DNA of 5,841 nt from Actinomycetota bacterium (GTDB lineage: Bacteria; Actinomycetota; Coriobacteriia; Coriobacteriales; RUG844). The DNA is taken from the NCBI GenBank assembly GCA_013335845.1, contig JAAXUU010000103.1, positions 1-5,841 of the forward strand. The letters are read 5' to 3'. Position 1 is the stretch's first letter; each line of letters begins with the position of its first letter. Positions 1 to 5,603 of the stretch are shown in pieces. Under the pieces are notes generated by a model. The model was not told the DNA's origin. It saw only the letters and a program-made list of their open reading frames with translations, and ran no database searches. The position numbers were made by a program, and so were the translations under genes.

Positions 1-248
1 CCGCACTTCGAAAAGCATTAGGTGAGAAGATAAAAGGCAGCACGGTGATTATCGTCGCTCAGCGCATCAGCACGATTCTGCACGCAGATCAGATTCTGGT
101 ATTGGATGATGGGCGAATAGTAGGCAAGGGTACACACGAGGAACTGCTGCGCAGCTGCGAAGTATATCAAGAGATCGCCAATTCACAGCTTTCTGAAGAA
201 GAGCTCGGTTTTATGGATGCCGGGAAAGGGGGAGCGGCTCATGAGTAA
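1..248 (+). CDS. ABC exporter half-transporter, first subunit (3' end only)
   Basis: This is the last 81 codons of a membrane-fused ABC exporter subunit whose start lies left of the window; codon phase begins at position 3. What is visible is the end of the nucleotide-binding domain: strand VIIVAQRIST, then ADQILVLDDGRIV and GTHEELL, followed by a short acidic tail (SEEELGF). The switch-loop (H-loop) position, normally His in AHRLST, is Gln here (CAG at 60-62). In heterodimeric exporters such as TM287/288, BmrCD and LmrCD, that change marks the subunit supplying the Walker motifs of the degenerate ATP site. Walker A, Walker B and the signature lie outside the window, so a matching Walker B change cannot be confirmed. 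The stop codon overlaps the next ABC gene by 8 bases, so the two are co-transcribed and probably translationally coupled. The substrate (drug, lipid or peptide) cannot be told from this fragment. Confidence 0.93.
   Translation, partial: ALRKALGEKIKGSTVIIVAQRISTILHADQILVLDDGRIVGKGTHEELLRSCEVYQEIANSQLSEEELGFMDAGKGGAAHE
225..234 (+). promoter_or_regulatory. Ribosome binding site of the second ABC gene
   Basis: The purine run AAAGGGGGAG ends 6 bases before the ATG at 241. It lies inside the last codons of the upstream ABC gene. It favours the start at 241 over the in-frame ATG at 217, which has no comparable site at a good distance. Confidence 0.75.
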
Positions 249-2118
249 CGGAAACAAGGGAAACTCAAAGCACCAGCCAGCGCGTAATGGTTTTGGTGGT
301 GGGCGCGGACCTGGGGGACCTGGCGGAATGATGGCCCCGGTAGAGAAGGCGAAGGATGTCAAAGGGTCGATACATAAGCTGATCGCCTATATAGGTAACT
401 ATAAAATCGGCATTATCATAGTAATGATAATAGCGGCATGTTCCACCGTTTTCAACGTGATCGGGCCTAAGGTTTTAGGCAAAGCCACGACTGCGCTTGC
501 GACCGGATTGAGCGCAAAGATCCAAGGAACCGGCGGAATCGATTTTTCCTATATCGGTACAATCATGCTTATCGTTCTCGCATTGTATGCGTGTAGTGCG
601 GTGTTCAACTTCGTCCAAGGGTGGATCATGACCGGAATCACCCAGAAGATCTGTTACCGCCTACGTAAAGAAATTTCTGAGAAAATCAATCGCATGCCCA
701 TGAAATACTTTGAAAGCCGCACCTATGGAGAGGTCCTATCCCGTATAACAAACGACGTCGATACATTAGGGCAGGGGCTGAACCAGAGTGTTACCCAGAT
801 CATCACCTCGGTAGCAACCATGATCGGTGTGTTGATCATGATGCTGAGTATTTCACCTCTTATGACCTTGATCGTGCTGATTACCCTTCCTGTTTCAGTT
901 GGATTGATTTCATTTGTCATGAAGAAATCGCAGAACTATTTCAAAACCCAGCAAGAATATCTGGGACACATCAATGGACAGGTCGAGGAAACCTTCGGTG
1001 GTCATCTGGTGGTGAAGGTATACAACAAAGAGAAAGAGACAGTCGAGAGATTTACGGAAACAAATGATGTGTTGTACGATTCGGCATGGAAGTCGCAGTT
1101 CCTTTCAGGCCTGATGTACCCGATTATGATGTTCGTCGGAAACCTGGGGTATGCGGCTGTTGCTCTTTCGGGCGGACTTCTCGCGATTGGAGGCGCCATC
1201 ACCATTGGTGATATCCAGGCATTTATCCAATACGTGAGGAACTTCACGCAGCCTATACAGCAGATAGCTCAGGTAATGACCCAAGTACAGTCCATGGCGG
1301 CAGCGTCTGAGCGCGTATTCGAGTTCTTGGGTGAGAAAGAAGAAGAACAGATCATTGATAATCCTGTTCACCTGGAAAGTATTGCAGGAGCCGTTGATTT
1401 CAATCACGTGCGCTTTGGATACAACGAAGACAAGGTGATCATCAAGGATTTCAGCGCGTCGATACAGCCCGGCCAGAAGATCGCCATTGTCGGACCTACC
1501 GGTGCGGGAAAGACGACGATAGTTAAGCTTCTGATGCGGTTCTATGATGTGAACGAGGGTACTATTTCACTTGACGGACATAACATAAAGAATTTCAACA
1601 GGCGTGAATTGAGGGATGCCTTTGGAATGGTCCTCCAGGATACGTGGTTGTTCAAAGGTACTATCATGGAGAATATCCGTTATGGGCGATTGGATGCTAC
1701 AGACGAAGAGGTCATCGCTGCGGCGAAGGCTGCTCATGCACACCATTTTATCCAGACCCTGCCCAGTGGGTATGATATGGAACTGAATGAGGATGCCAGC
1801 AATGTATCCCAAGGACAGAAGCAGCTCATAACTATCGCTCGGGCTATCCTTGCAGACAATAAGGTGTTGATACTGGACGAAGCGACATCGTCGGTAGATA
1901 CCAGAACCGAAACCCTCATCCAAAAAGCAATGGATAACCTGATGAAAGGGAGGACGAGTTTCATCATCGCCCATCGGCTTTCCACGATTCGTAATGCCGA
2001 CTTGATTCTGGTTATGAAGGACGGCGACATCGTCGAGCAGTGCAACCATGATGACTTGCTCGAGAAGAAAGGATCCTACGCCGATCTTTACTATTCGCAG
2101 TTTGACGAAGCATCATAG
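241..2118 (+). CDS. ABC exporter half-transporter, second subunit (fused membrane and ATPase domains)
   Basis: Complete 625-residue exporter subunit, the normal size for a half-transporter. It opens with a hydrophilic, Gly/Pro-rich stretch (about residues 17-29), common in this subfamily. Six membrane helices follow, at roughly 55-77, 105-128, 182-202, 206-227, 290-312 and 314-332. The ATPase domain has an A-loop Tyr near 394 (FGY), Walker A GPTGAGKTT at 418-426, Q-loop Gln 466 (MVLQD), signature VSQGQ at 522-526, Walker B LILDEA with catalytic Glu 547, D-loop SSVD at 550-553 and switch His 578 (AHRLST). The signature is SQGQ rather than SGGQ, as in the partner subunit of heterodimeric exporters. 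It would face the degenerate Walker site of the upstream subunit, while this protein's own Glu and His form the active site. Acts in the cytoplasmic membrane as an ATP-driven exporter; substrate unknown, multidrug or lipid efflux being the usual guess. Overlaps the upstream gene by 8 bases. Confidence 0.95.
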   Translation: MSNGNKGNSKHQPARNGFGGGRGPGGPGGMMAPVEKAKDVKGSIHKLIAYIGNYKIGIIIVMIIAACSTVFNVIGPKVLGKATTALATGLSAKIQGTGGIDFSYIGTIMLIVLALYACSAVFNFVQGWIMTGITQKICYRLRKEISEKINRMPMKYFESRTYGEVLSRITNDVDTLGQGLNQSVTQIITSVATMIGVLIMMLSISPLMTLIVLITLPVSVGLISFVMKKSQNYFKTQQEYLGHINGQVEETFGGHLVVKVYNKEKETVERFTETNDVLYDSAWKSQFLSGLMYPIMMFVGNLGYAAVALSGGLLAIGGAITIGDIQAFIQYVRNFTQPIQQIAQVMTQVQSMAAASERVFEFLGEKEEEQIIDNPVHLESIAGAVDFNHVRFGYNEDKVIIKDFSASIQPGQKIAIVGPTGAGKTTIVKLLMRFYDVNEGTISLDGHNIKNFNRRELRDAFGMVLQDTWLFKGTIMENIRYGRLDATDEEVIAAAKAAHAHHFIQTLPSGYDMELNEDASNVSQGQKQLITIARAILADNKVLILDEATSSVDTRTETLIQKAMDNLMKGRTSFIIAHRLSTIRNADLILVMKDGDIVEQCNHDDLLEKKGSYADLYYSQFDEAS

Positions 2119-2140
2119 TACCTTCGAGGTGTATCGTTCC

Positions 2141-3148
2141 TCATACCCCGTCGCAACGTACGGAACCGAGCTCGTTGCGGTCGTTCATGACTTCGATGCC
2201 CGCAAGCGTACCCGTGCCTTGAAATACCACGCCCGACTGTCCACCCCGCAGCTCGCGTAGCGTCACATCAATCGTGCCACCAAGTGATTCGGCGTCATGG
2301 CCTACCATGGCGCCGAGCGTCGGTGCTTTCAGCGACAGCGTCTCACTTCCGTGGATTCCGACATCGAGTTCCTCCCGCCGATCGCGCAGTATCAGATGCG
2401 CCTCGTTGGTTCCCGTCTCGATGCATACAAGCCGAGCCCCGGTGTAGGTTGCGAAGCGGTGCAACTTCCCATCGATCTGTAGTCCCGCGATGTGGCCGAC
2501 GAACGCCCCCGTCAACCAAGGTACTTTCGCTACTGAGATAGATACGGAGACACCCGGACGATCGAAATGATTCGACTGTGCCCAGATCCATGAGCTTGGG
2601 AAGCTGTGACCCCAGTCTTTCTCAATATATCCTCGACCATCGTCAAGCCTGATCGTCTCGCCGTCTAAAACAACACTCCCCGAGACCTCGTGATCCATCG
2701 AAAGAACTCCGTGATAGGTTTCCATGAATGGAACAAAGCGATACCACCCCATGATTCCGGGGGAGAGGGTGGTTACCGGCCAAGGTGTCCATGCCCCGAA
2801 CCTGACCTCGCCATAGGCCTCTGCGGTGCTGTCTTTAAGGCGAAGCGTCATACCGGCTTCGGTGAAGATATTGTCCCCGATTTGAATGTTGAAAGGTTCT
2901 CTTGGGTCGAAGACGAATGATTCGATCGGATATGAGAAGTAATGCGTACTTCCACCACCTGATATGATCTGGACGAATGCGTGCTTCGAGGTTCCATCCG
3001 CAGAGAAGGACACGCCCGGTATGACGGCGAAGACCTGCCGGCCCTCGGCATCGGCCTGTTTGAAATACCAGCCTTCGAAGTACCGGCGGTTAACGTTGCC
3101 ACCTTGGTAGATCGCCGGATTCCAGATGCGGCGCAAGAAGTAGGACAT
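2141..3148 (-). CDS. Tocopherol-cyclase-like family protein
   Basis: 335-residue protein recognised by the hallmarks of the tocopherol cyclase family (plant VTE1, cyanobacterial homologues). These are an N-terminal RYFEGWYFK block at about 22-30, a GWYRFVPFMETYHGVLS block near 134-150, and a GYIEKDWGHSFPSSWIWAQ block from about 173, rich in Trp, Asp and His. Blocks lie in the family order and the length is close to the family norm. Plant and cyanobacterial members close the chromanol ring of tocopherol in the lipid phase; homologues in ordinary bacteria have no established reaction. No prenyltransferase, methyltransferase or dioxygenase of that pathway is in view, so I infer only a hydrophobic or prenylated ligand. 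No signal peptide or membrane helix is evident. The ATG at 3148 is chosen because AGGAG lies 5 bases upstream; a GTG ten codons earlier (3178) has no good site. The gene is more GC-rich than its neighbours in sampled lines and converges on the ABC gene. Confidence 0.85.
   Translation of the reverse strand: MSYFLRRIWNPAIYQGGNVNRRYFEGWYFKQADAEGRQVFAVIPGVSFSADGTSKHAFVQIISGGGSTHYFSYPIESFVFDPREPFNIQIGDNIFTEAGMTLRLKDSTAEAYGEVRFGAWTPWPVTTLSPGIMGWYRFVPFMETYHGVLSMDHEVSGSVVLDGETIRLDDGRGYIEKDWGHSFPSSWIWAQSNHFDRPGVSVSISVAKVPWLTGAFVGHIAGLQIDGKLHRFATYTGARLVCIETGTNEAHLILRDRREELDVGIHGSETLSLKAPTLGAMVGHDAESLGGTIDVTLRELRGGQSGVVFQGTGTLAGIEVMNDRNELGSVRCDGV
2152..2179. repeat. 7-bp inverted repeat near the convergent gene ends
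   Basis: CGCAACG (2152-2158) and CGTTGCG (2173-2179) are perfect inverted copies separated by 14 bases. They lie inside the last codons of the tocopherol-cyclase-like gene and 33 bases past the stop of the ABC gene. Transcribed rightward, the hairpin could help end the ABC transcript, but no T-run follows it, so it is not a standard intrinsic terminator. It may be chance. Confidence 0.3.
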
Positions 3149-3322
3149 GCCGACTCCTATCTCATCGAATTCGCTCACAATCGTTTGCGTTCCCGACTAG
3201 GATAGCACGAAAGGGTCGAAGAGCACACTTTATCGTAAGTGGTGGGGAGCTTCGAGAAGTATGCCCCTTTCGGCTATGCGCCTGAGTCGTTCAGCCAAAT
3301 ATCGTGGAGTGACACTATTCAA
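3149..3322. other. Intergenic gap, 174 bases
   Basis: Spacer between the stop of the glycosylase gene and the start of the tocopherol-cyclase-like gene, both on the minus strand. Apart from the ribosome binding site I see no convincing terminator hairpin with a T-run and no well-spaced promoter hexamers. A minus-strand TATCCT (read from 3195 down to 3190) is a possible -10 without a good -35. The gap is long enough for a separate promoter, so co-transcription of the two genes is open. Confidence 0.5.
3154..3158 (-). promoter_or_regulatory. Ribosome binding site of the tocopherol-cyclase-like gene
   Basis: Read on the minus strand, AGGAG lies 5 bases before the ATG at 3148. This decides the start in favour of 3148 over the in-frame GTG at 3178. 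Confidence 0.75.
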
Positions 3323-3841
3323 TCACCTTGATAGCTCGAGCTTATCGCCCCAAGCAGTGATCAATCGATCCAGTGAATAACCGGCATTCGCGGGACTGGT
3401 TGAAGGAAGGGTGATGATACCATGCCCCGTATCCTCTTTAAGATAGCGATGGTAGAGCTTTTCGGCGGTATGTCCGTTGGCGTAAATCCCATGGATGTCG
3501 CAGGTGTCCAAAATACGTTGGATATCCGCAGCACGGACATTCCTGATACTTTGGTCGCTCGACCCAATGATGTCACAGCTGTCAACCACATCCCAAAGAG
3601 CGATGCCATGGTCCAACAACAAACGCTTCTTCTCGGCAATGGATGTTTCAATGGGGGCATTGATGGGTACGGGTCTACCGGTAAGAGCGGAAATGACACG
3701 CCAGAAACGGTTCTGCGGGTTACCGTAATAGAAACGATTCTCACGGGAAGCAACGGATGGAAACGATCCGAGAATGAGGAGTTTCGAATGATGGTCGAAA
3801 ACGGGCTCGAAGCCATGGTCTACATGCTCATAGATCCCCAT
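3323..3841 (-). CDS. DNA-deoxyinosine (hypoxanthine) glycosylase, UDG superfamily
   Basis: 172-residue single-domain protein of the Mug/UDG fold, matching the bacterial and archaeal DNA-deoxyinosine glycosylases (UDG family 6). In order: beta-strand LLILGSFPS ending at 29, the strongly typical FYYGNPQNRFW at 37-47, ALWDVVDSC at 81-89, ANGHTAEKLY at 121-130, and the C-terminal DNA-binding loop LPSTSPAN at 145-152. An Asn in the first motif region (probably Asn 41 of GNPQN) is the likely catalytic residue, by recall of the family. The enzyme removes hypoxanthine arising from adenine deamination, starting base excision repair in the cytoplasm. The start at 3841 follows AAAGGAT with 7 bases between its AAGGA core and the ATG; an in-frame TTG at 3892 would add 17 Arg-rich residues without family support. 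It lies downstream of the MFS gene on the same strand, but 274 bases and a probable terminator intervene, so it likely has its own promoter. Confidence 0.9.
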   Translation of the reverse strand: MGIYEHVDHGFEPVFDHHSKLLILGSFPSVASRENRFYYGNPQNRFWRVISALTGRPVPINAPIETSIAEKKRLLLDHGIALWDVVDSCDIIGSSDQSIRNVRAADIQRILDTCDIHGIYANGHTAEKLYHRYLKEDTGHGIITLPSTSPANAGYSLDRLITAWGDKLELSR

Positions 3842-3848
3842 CCGTAGA

Positions 3849-3853
3849 TCCTT
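3849..3853 (-). promoter_or_regulatory. Ribosome binding site of the glycosylase gene
   Basis: Read on the minus strand, AAGGA lies 7 bases before the ATG at 3841. It supports that start over the in-frame TTG at 3892. Confidence 0.7.
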
Positions 3854-3903
3854 TCTACATGTCAGATTCGATCGGCGAAACGGTAGGCGCAATCAACACC
3901 TAA

Positions 3904-3915
3904 TCGTTTAAACGA
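3904..3915. repeat. 12-bp perfect palindrome
   Basis: TCGTTTAAACGA reads the same on both strands. It lies about 60 bases upstream of the glycosylase start, downstream of the candidate promoters. It could be a binding site for a dimeric regulator or a chance palindrome; only one copy was noticed in the window. Confidence 0.4.
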
Positions 3916-3975
3916 CAGGAATAGTTAAGCTGCATTTCCGGCTACTTGAAGGATGCGAATTCGTGGTAGTTTCAT

Positions 3976-4010
3976 ACTATAACACTAGTTTGGGATAGTG
4001 ATGGATTATA
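3976..4010 (-). promoter_or_regulatory. Candidate promoter(s) for the glycosylase gene
   Basis: The minus strand carries a perfect TATAAT at 4010-4005. A weak TTGCAT lies 19 bases upstream (4035-4030), inside the right flank of the MFS terminator arm. A second candidate is TGTTATAGT at 3984-3976, an extended -10 without a good -35. Either would give a leader of about 130-160 bases before the start at 3841. The hexamers are seen; promoter activity is inferred. Confidence 0.4.
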
Positions 4011-4023
4011 GATGACAAATACA

Positions 4024-4060
4024 ATGCCTATGCAACTTCGTGAGGAAATCGCATAGGCAT
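4024..4060 (-). terminator. Probable terminator hairpin after the MFS gene
   Basis: ATGCCTATGC (4024-4033) and GCATAGGCAT (4051-4060) are perfect 10-base inverted copies around a 17-base loop. The hairpin begins 55 bases after the MFS stop. In the MFS direction it is followed by TGTATTTG, only a modest T-rich tail, and the loop is long for an intrinsic terminator. Other possibilities are a transcript-stabilising hairpin or a protein-binding site. Confidence 0.5.
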
Positions 4061-4115
4061 ATTTCAATAAAGGCATTACAATCGAGGCTATAGGATGGTA
4101 CATACATCTGAGACG

Positions 4116-5312
4116 CTATGCGGTTTTCTTCTCTCGTATGAGCAGCGCACAGACGAGGCCGAGAATACCCGCAGGGACGAGAAAATAAAGGGATGCCGTA
4201 TTCCACCCCAACGATGTGTTCAGAGCACCGAAACCCGCAGACCCTATCACGATTCCCAAGTTCTGAACCATGATGACACTAGCCATAGCCAATCCCACTT
4301 TTGCGGGATTATGCGCAAGGTTCGGAACGATTGCAAAGACACCCGTTGGGACTGTTGCGGCGGGTATGCTCATCAGTATGATGAAAGTCCAAACCACTCC
4401 GATGCTTGAGCTGAATGCGAAGGTGAAGAGGATGGAGATACCCACCATCCCAAGAACCATAAGTCCTTTCCTCGCTTGGAGTTTGTCGGAGATAATGCCG
4501 ATAATCGGTCCGAGAATCACATTCAGTATGCTGGTGATACTTGTTGCGAAACCGGCTGACTGCGCACTCATCCCGTGTACTTCTTGGAGGAAGGTGGGGT
4601 AGAAGCTCCCTAGGCCACTTCCGTACGACATCGCAAATAAACCCATGACCAAGGATGCGAGTACGATGCCTTTCCAGTTCGGTTTTCCTGCACTCTCGCC
4701 ACCTTCAATTTTAATAGGCTTCTGCTCGGGGTGTTTGTATAGGAGTGCCACGAGAAGAAGTGAGATGATAGCGAGAACTATATTCAGCCACCACACCGAT
4801 TGCCAACCCATTGCACCTGCGAGAGCAGGTGAAGCGTTGAAGGCGATGATCATGCCGACTGGTGACCATGTAGCATAGATGCCCATGACCAAGCCTTGCT
4901 TCTCGCGGGGAAACAAGGTGGCAACTGCAGCGGGTGCGACGACACATGCGAAAGCGAATGCGATTCCTTCGATCATCCTGCTTACGAGGAAGACCGGAAC
5001 GCTATTGGAAAAGGCTCCCAAGACACATCCGACCGTCATACATACGGTAATGATGGTGAGGCTCGGCTTATAACCGACTTTCGCGAGAATACCTCCGGCG
5101 GGAAAAGCCAATATAACACCGAAAAGGCTGAACATCGACATCACCCATCCGATATTGGCTTGAGTGAAGCCCAAGTCATCGATGAGATAGATGAACAAAG
5201 GGGGTGCTTTGAAGTTGGTGAAAGCACAGATGACTGAGACGAAAAAGACGATTGCGAACAAAAGCCAGCGCCTGCGCATCGAGATACCGTTATTGTGTAT
5301 ATCAGCAGTCAT
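4116..5312 (-). CDS. Major facilitator superfamily transporter, 12 helices
   Basis: 398-residue integral membrane protein with the usual two bundles of six helices, roughly at 13-33, 50-70, 84-103, 106-128, 141-165, 170-192, then after a hydrophilic centre (193-213) 214-235, 249-275, 282-302, 304-325, 340-365 and 370-392. Loop 2-3 carries the MFS signature as PAGGILAKVGYKPS (71-84), with Ala where motif A usually has Asp. The matching loop 8-9, GIISDKLQARK (272-282), keeps Asp 276. Overall style recalls CynX/NimT-like and related anion or small-metabolite porters, but the substrate cannot be assigned. The start at 5312 follows TGGAGT with its GGAG core 7 bases before the ATG; the open frame continues to 5480, but that extension is Arg/Phe-rich and lacks family character. 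The gene is divergent from the ogt-like gene, with 291 bases between, and is probably transcribed alone, ending at the hairpin at 4024-4060. Confidence 0.92.
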   Translation of the reverse strand: MTADIHNNGISMRRRWLLFAIVFFVSVICAFTNFKAPPLFIYLIDDLGFTQANIGWVMSMFSLFGVILAFPAGGILAKVGYKPSLTIITVCMTVGCVLGAFSNSVPVFLVSRMIEGIAFAFACVVAPAAVATLFPREKQGLVMGIYATWSPVGMIIAFNASPALAGAMGWQSVWWLNIVLAIISLLLVALLYKHPEQKPIKIEGGESAGKPNWKGIVLASLVMGLFAMSYGSGLGSFYPTFLQEVHGMSAQSAGFATSITSILNVILGPIIGIISDKLQARKGLMVLGMVGISILFTFAFSSSIGVVWTFIILMSIPAATVPTGVFAIVPNLAHNPAKVGLAMASVIMVQNLGIVIGSAGFGALNTSLGWNTASLYFLVPAGILGLVCALLIREKKTA

Positions 5313-5319
5313 GAAGGGA

Positions 5320-5323
5320 CTCC
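5320..5323 (-). promoter_or_regulatory. Ribosome binding site of the MFS gene
   Basis: Read on the minus strand, GGAG (within TGGAGT) lies 7 bases before the ATG at 5312. A later in-frame ATG at 5279 has no such site, and upstream extension of the frame has no support. Confidence 0.7.
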
Positions 5324-5340
5324 AAAAGATAGTGATTTGT

Positions 5341-5355
5341 TGCCGGAACTTGGCA
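5341..5355. repeat. TGCC-N7-GGCA inverted repeat near the MFS transcript start
   Basis: TGCC (5341-5344) and GGCA (5352-5355) are inverted copies around 7 bases, just downstream of the candidate MFS -10. Position would suit an operator, but arms of 4 bases are short and often arise by chance. Confidence 0.25.
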
Positions 5356-5362
5356 TCCGCAC

Positions 5363-5390
5363 ATCTTAACCAAAAAATAGCAACTCTCAA
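5363..5390 (-). promoter_or_regulatory. Candidate promoter of the MFS gene
   Basis: On the minus strand, TTGAGA (5390-5385; five of six consensus bases) and TAAGAT (5368-5363; four of six) are 16 bases apart. The predicted transcript start near 5356 gives a leader of about 44 bases. A near-consensus TTGACT lies slightly further upstream but has no partner at a good distance. Confidence 0.45.
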
Positions 5391-5551
5391 ATAGTCAAAT
5401 GCAAATCGTAATCTTGTGAAACAGCGGAAGGTTGCGATACGAAGTGGAATTGTATCTCGTCGTTCGTGCTGTCTGCCCAAGTACGGTAAAGCGGTTCATT
5501 CTGGTATTGGAGTTCTACTGACGAAAATGAGCCGCAAAGTGGAAATAGAGA

Positions 5552-5557
5552 TATAAT
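5552..5557 (+). promoter_or_regulatory. Candidate -10 box of the ogt-like gene
   Basis: A perfect TATAAT lies 46 bases before the ATG at 5604. The expected -35 position (around 5529-5534) holds no recognisable hexamer and there is no extended TG, so this may be a weak or activator-dependent promoter. GCGAT-GCA-ATCGC (5574-5586) forms a small 5-bp hairpin in the leader. Confidence 0.4.
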
Positions 5558-5603
5558 CATACTGCTTGATTTCGCGATGCAATCGCACTGGAGAGGTGGG
5601 AAT

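Larger units (their letters stand above)
3842..4115. other. Intergenic gap, 274 bases, with control signals
   Basis: Besides the sites listed separately (ribosome binding site, palindrome, candidate promoters, terminator hairpin), this gap has CACTA (3983-3987) and TAGTG (3996-4000), a short inverted pair overlapping the promoter candidates. A 14-codon + strand frame, MTNTMPMQLREEIA, runs from 4012 to a TAG at 4054-4056. It has no clear ribosome binding site and overlaps the terminator. No supported gene. Confidence 0.5.

Noticed and set aside
217..240. Earlier in-frame ATG for the second ABC gene
   Set aside because: It adds 8 residues inside the upstream gene; the strong purine run at 225-234 is placed for the ATG at 241.
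1567..2049. 160-codon minus-strand open frame inside the second ABC gene
   Set aside because: It lies wholly antisense to the conserved ATPase domain and has no recognisable protein features.
2120..2130. ACCT-TCG-AGGT hairpin between the convergent genes as a terminator
   Set aside because: The stem is only 4 bp, extended only by wobble pairs, and no T-run follows on either strand.
3149..3178. Ten-codon longer start (GTG at 3178) for the cyclase-like gene
   Set aside because: It has no ribosome binding site at a proper distance, while the ATG at 3148 has AGGAG 5 bases upstream.
3422..3847. 141-codon + strand open frame across the glycosylase gene
   Set aside because: It is antisense to conserved glycosylase motifs and has no recognisable domain.
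3842..3892. Seventeen-codon longer start (TTG at 3892) for the glycosylase
   Set aside because: The added Arg-rich stretch is not family-like and would run across the ribosome binding site of the ATG at 3841.
5313..5480. Upstream extension of the MFS frame by 56 codons
   Set aside because: The added sequence overlaps the candidate promoter and ribosome binding site and has no MFS character; the length from 5312 is normal for the family.
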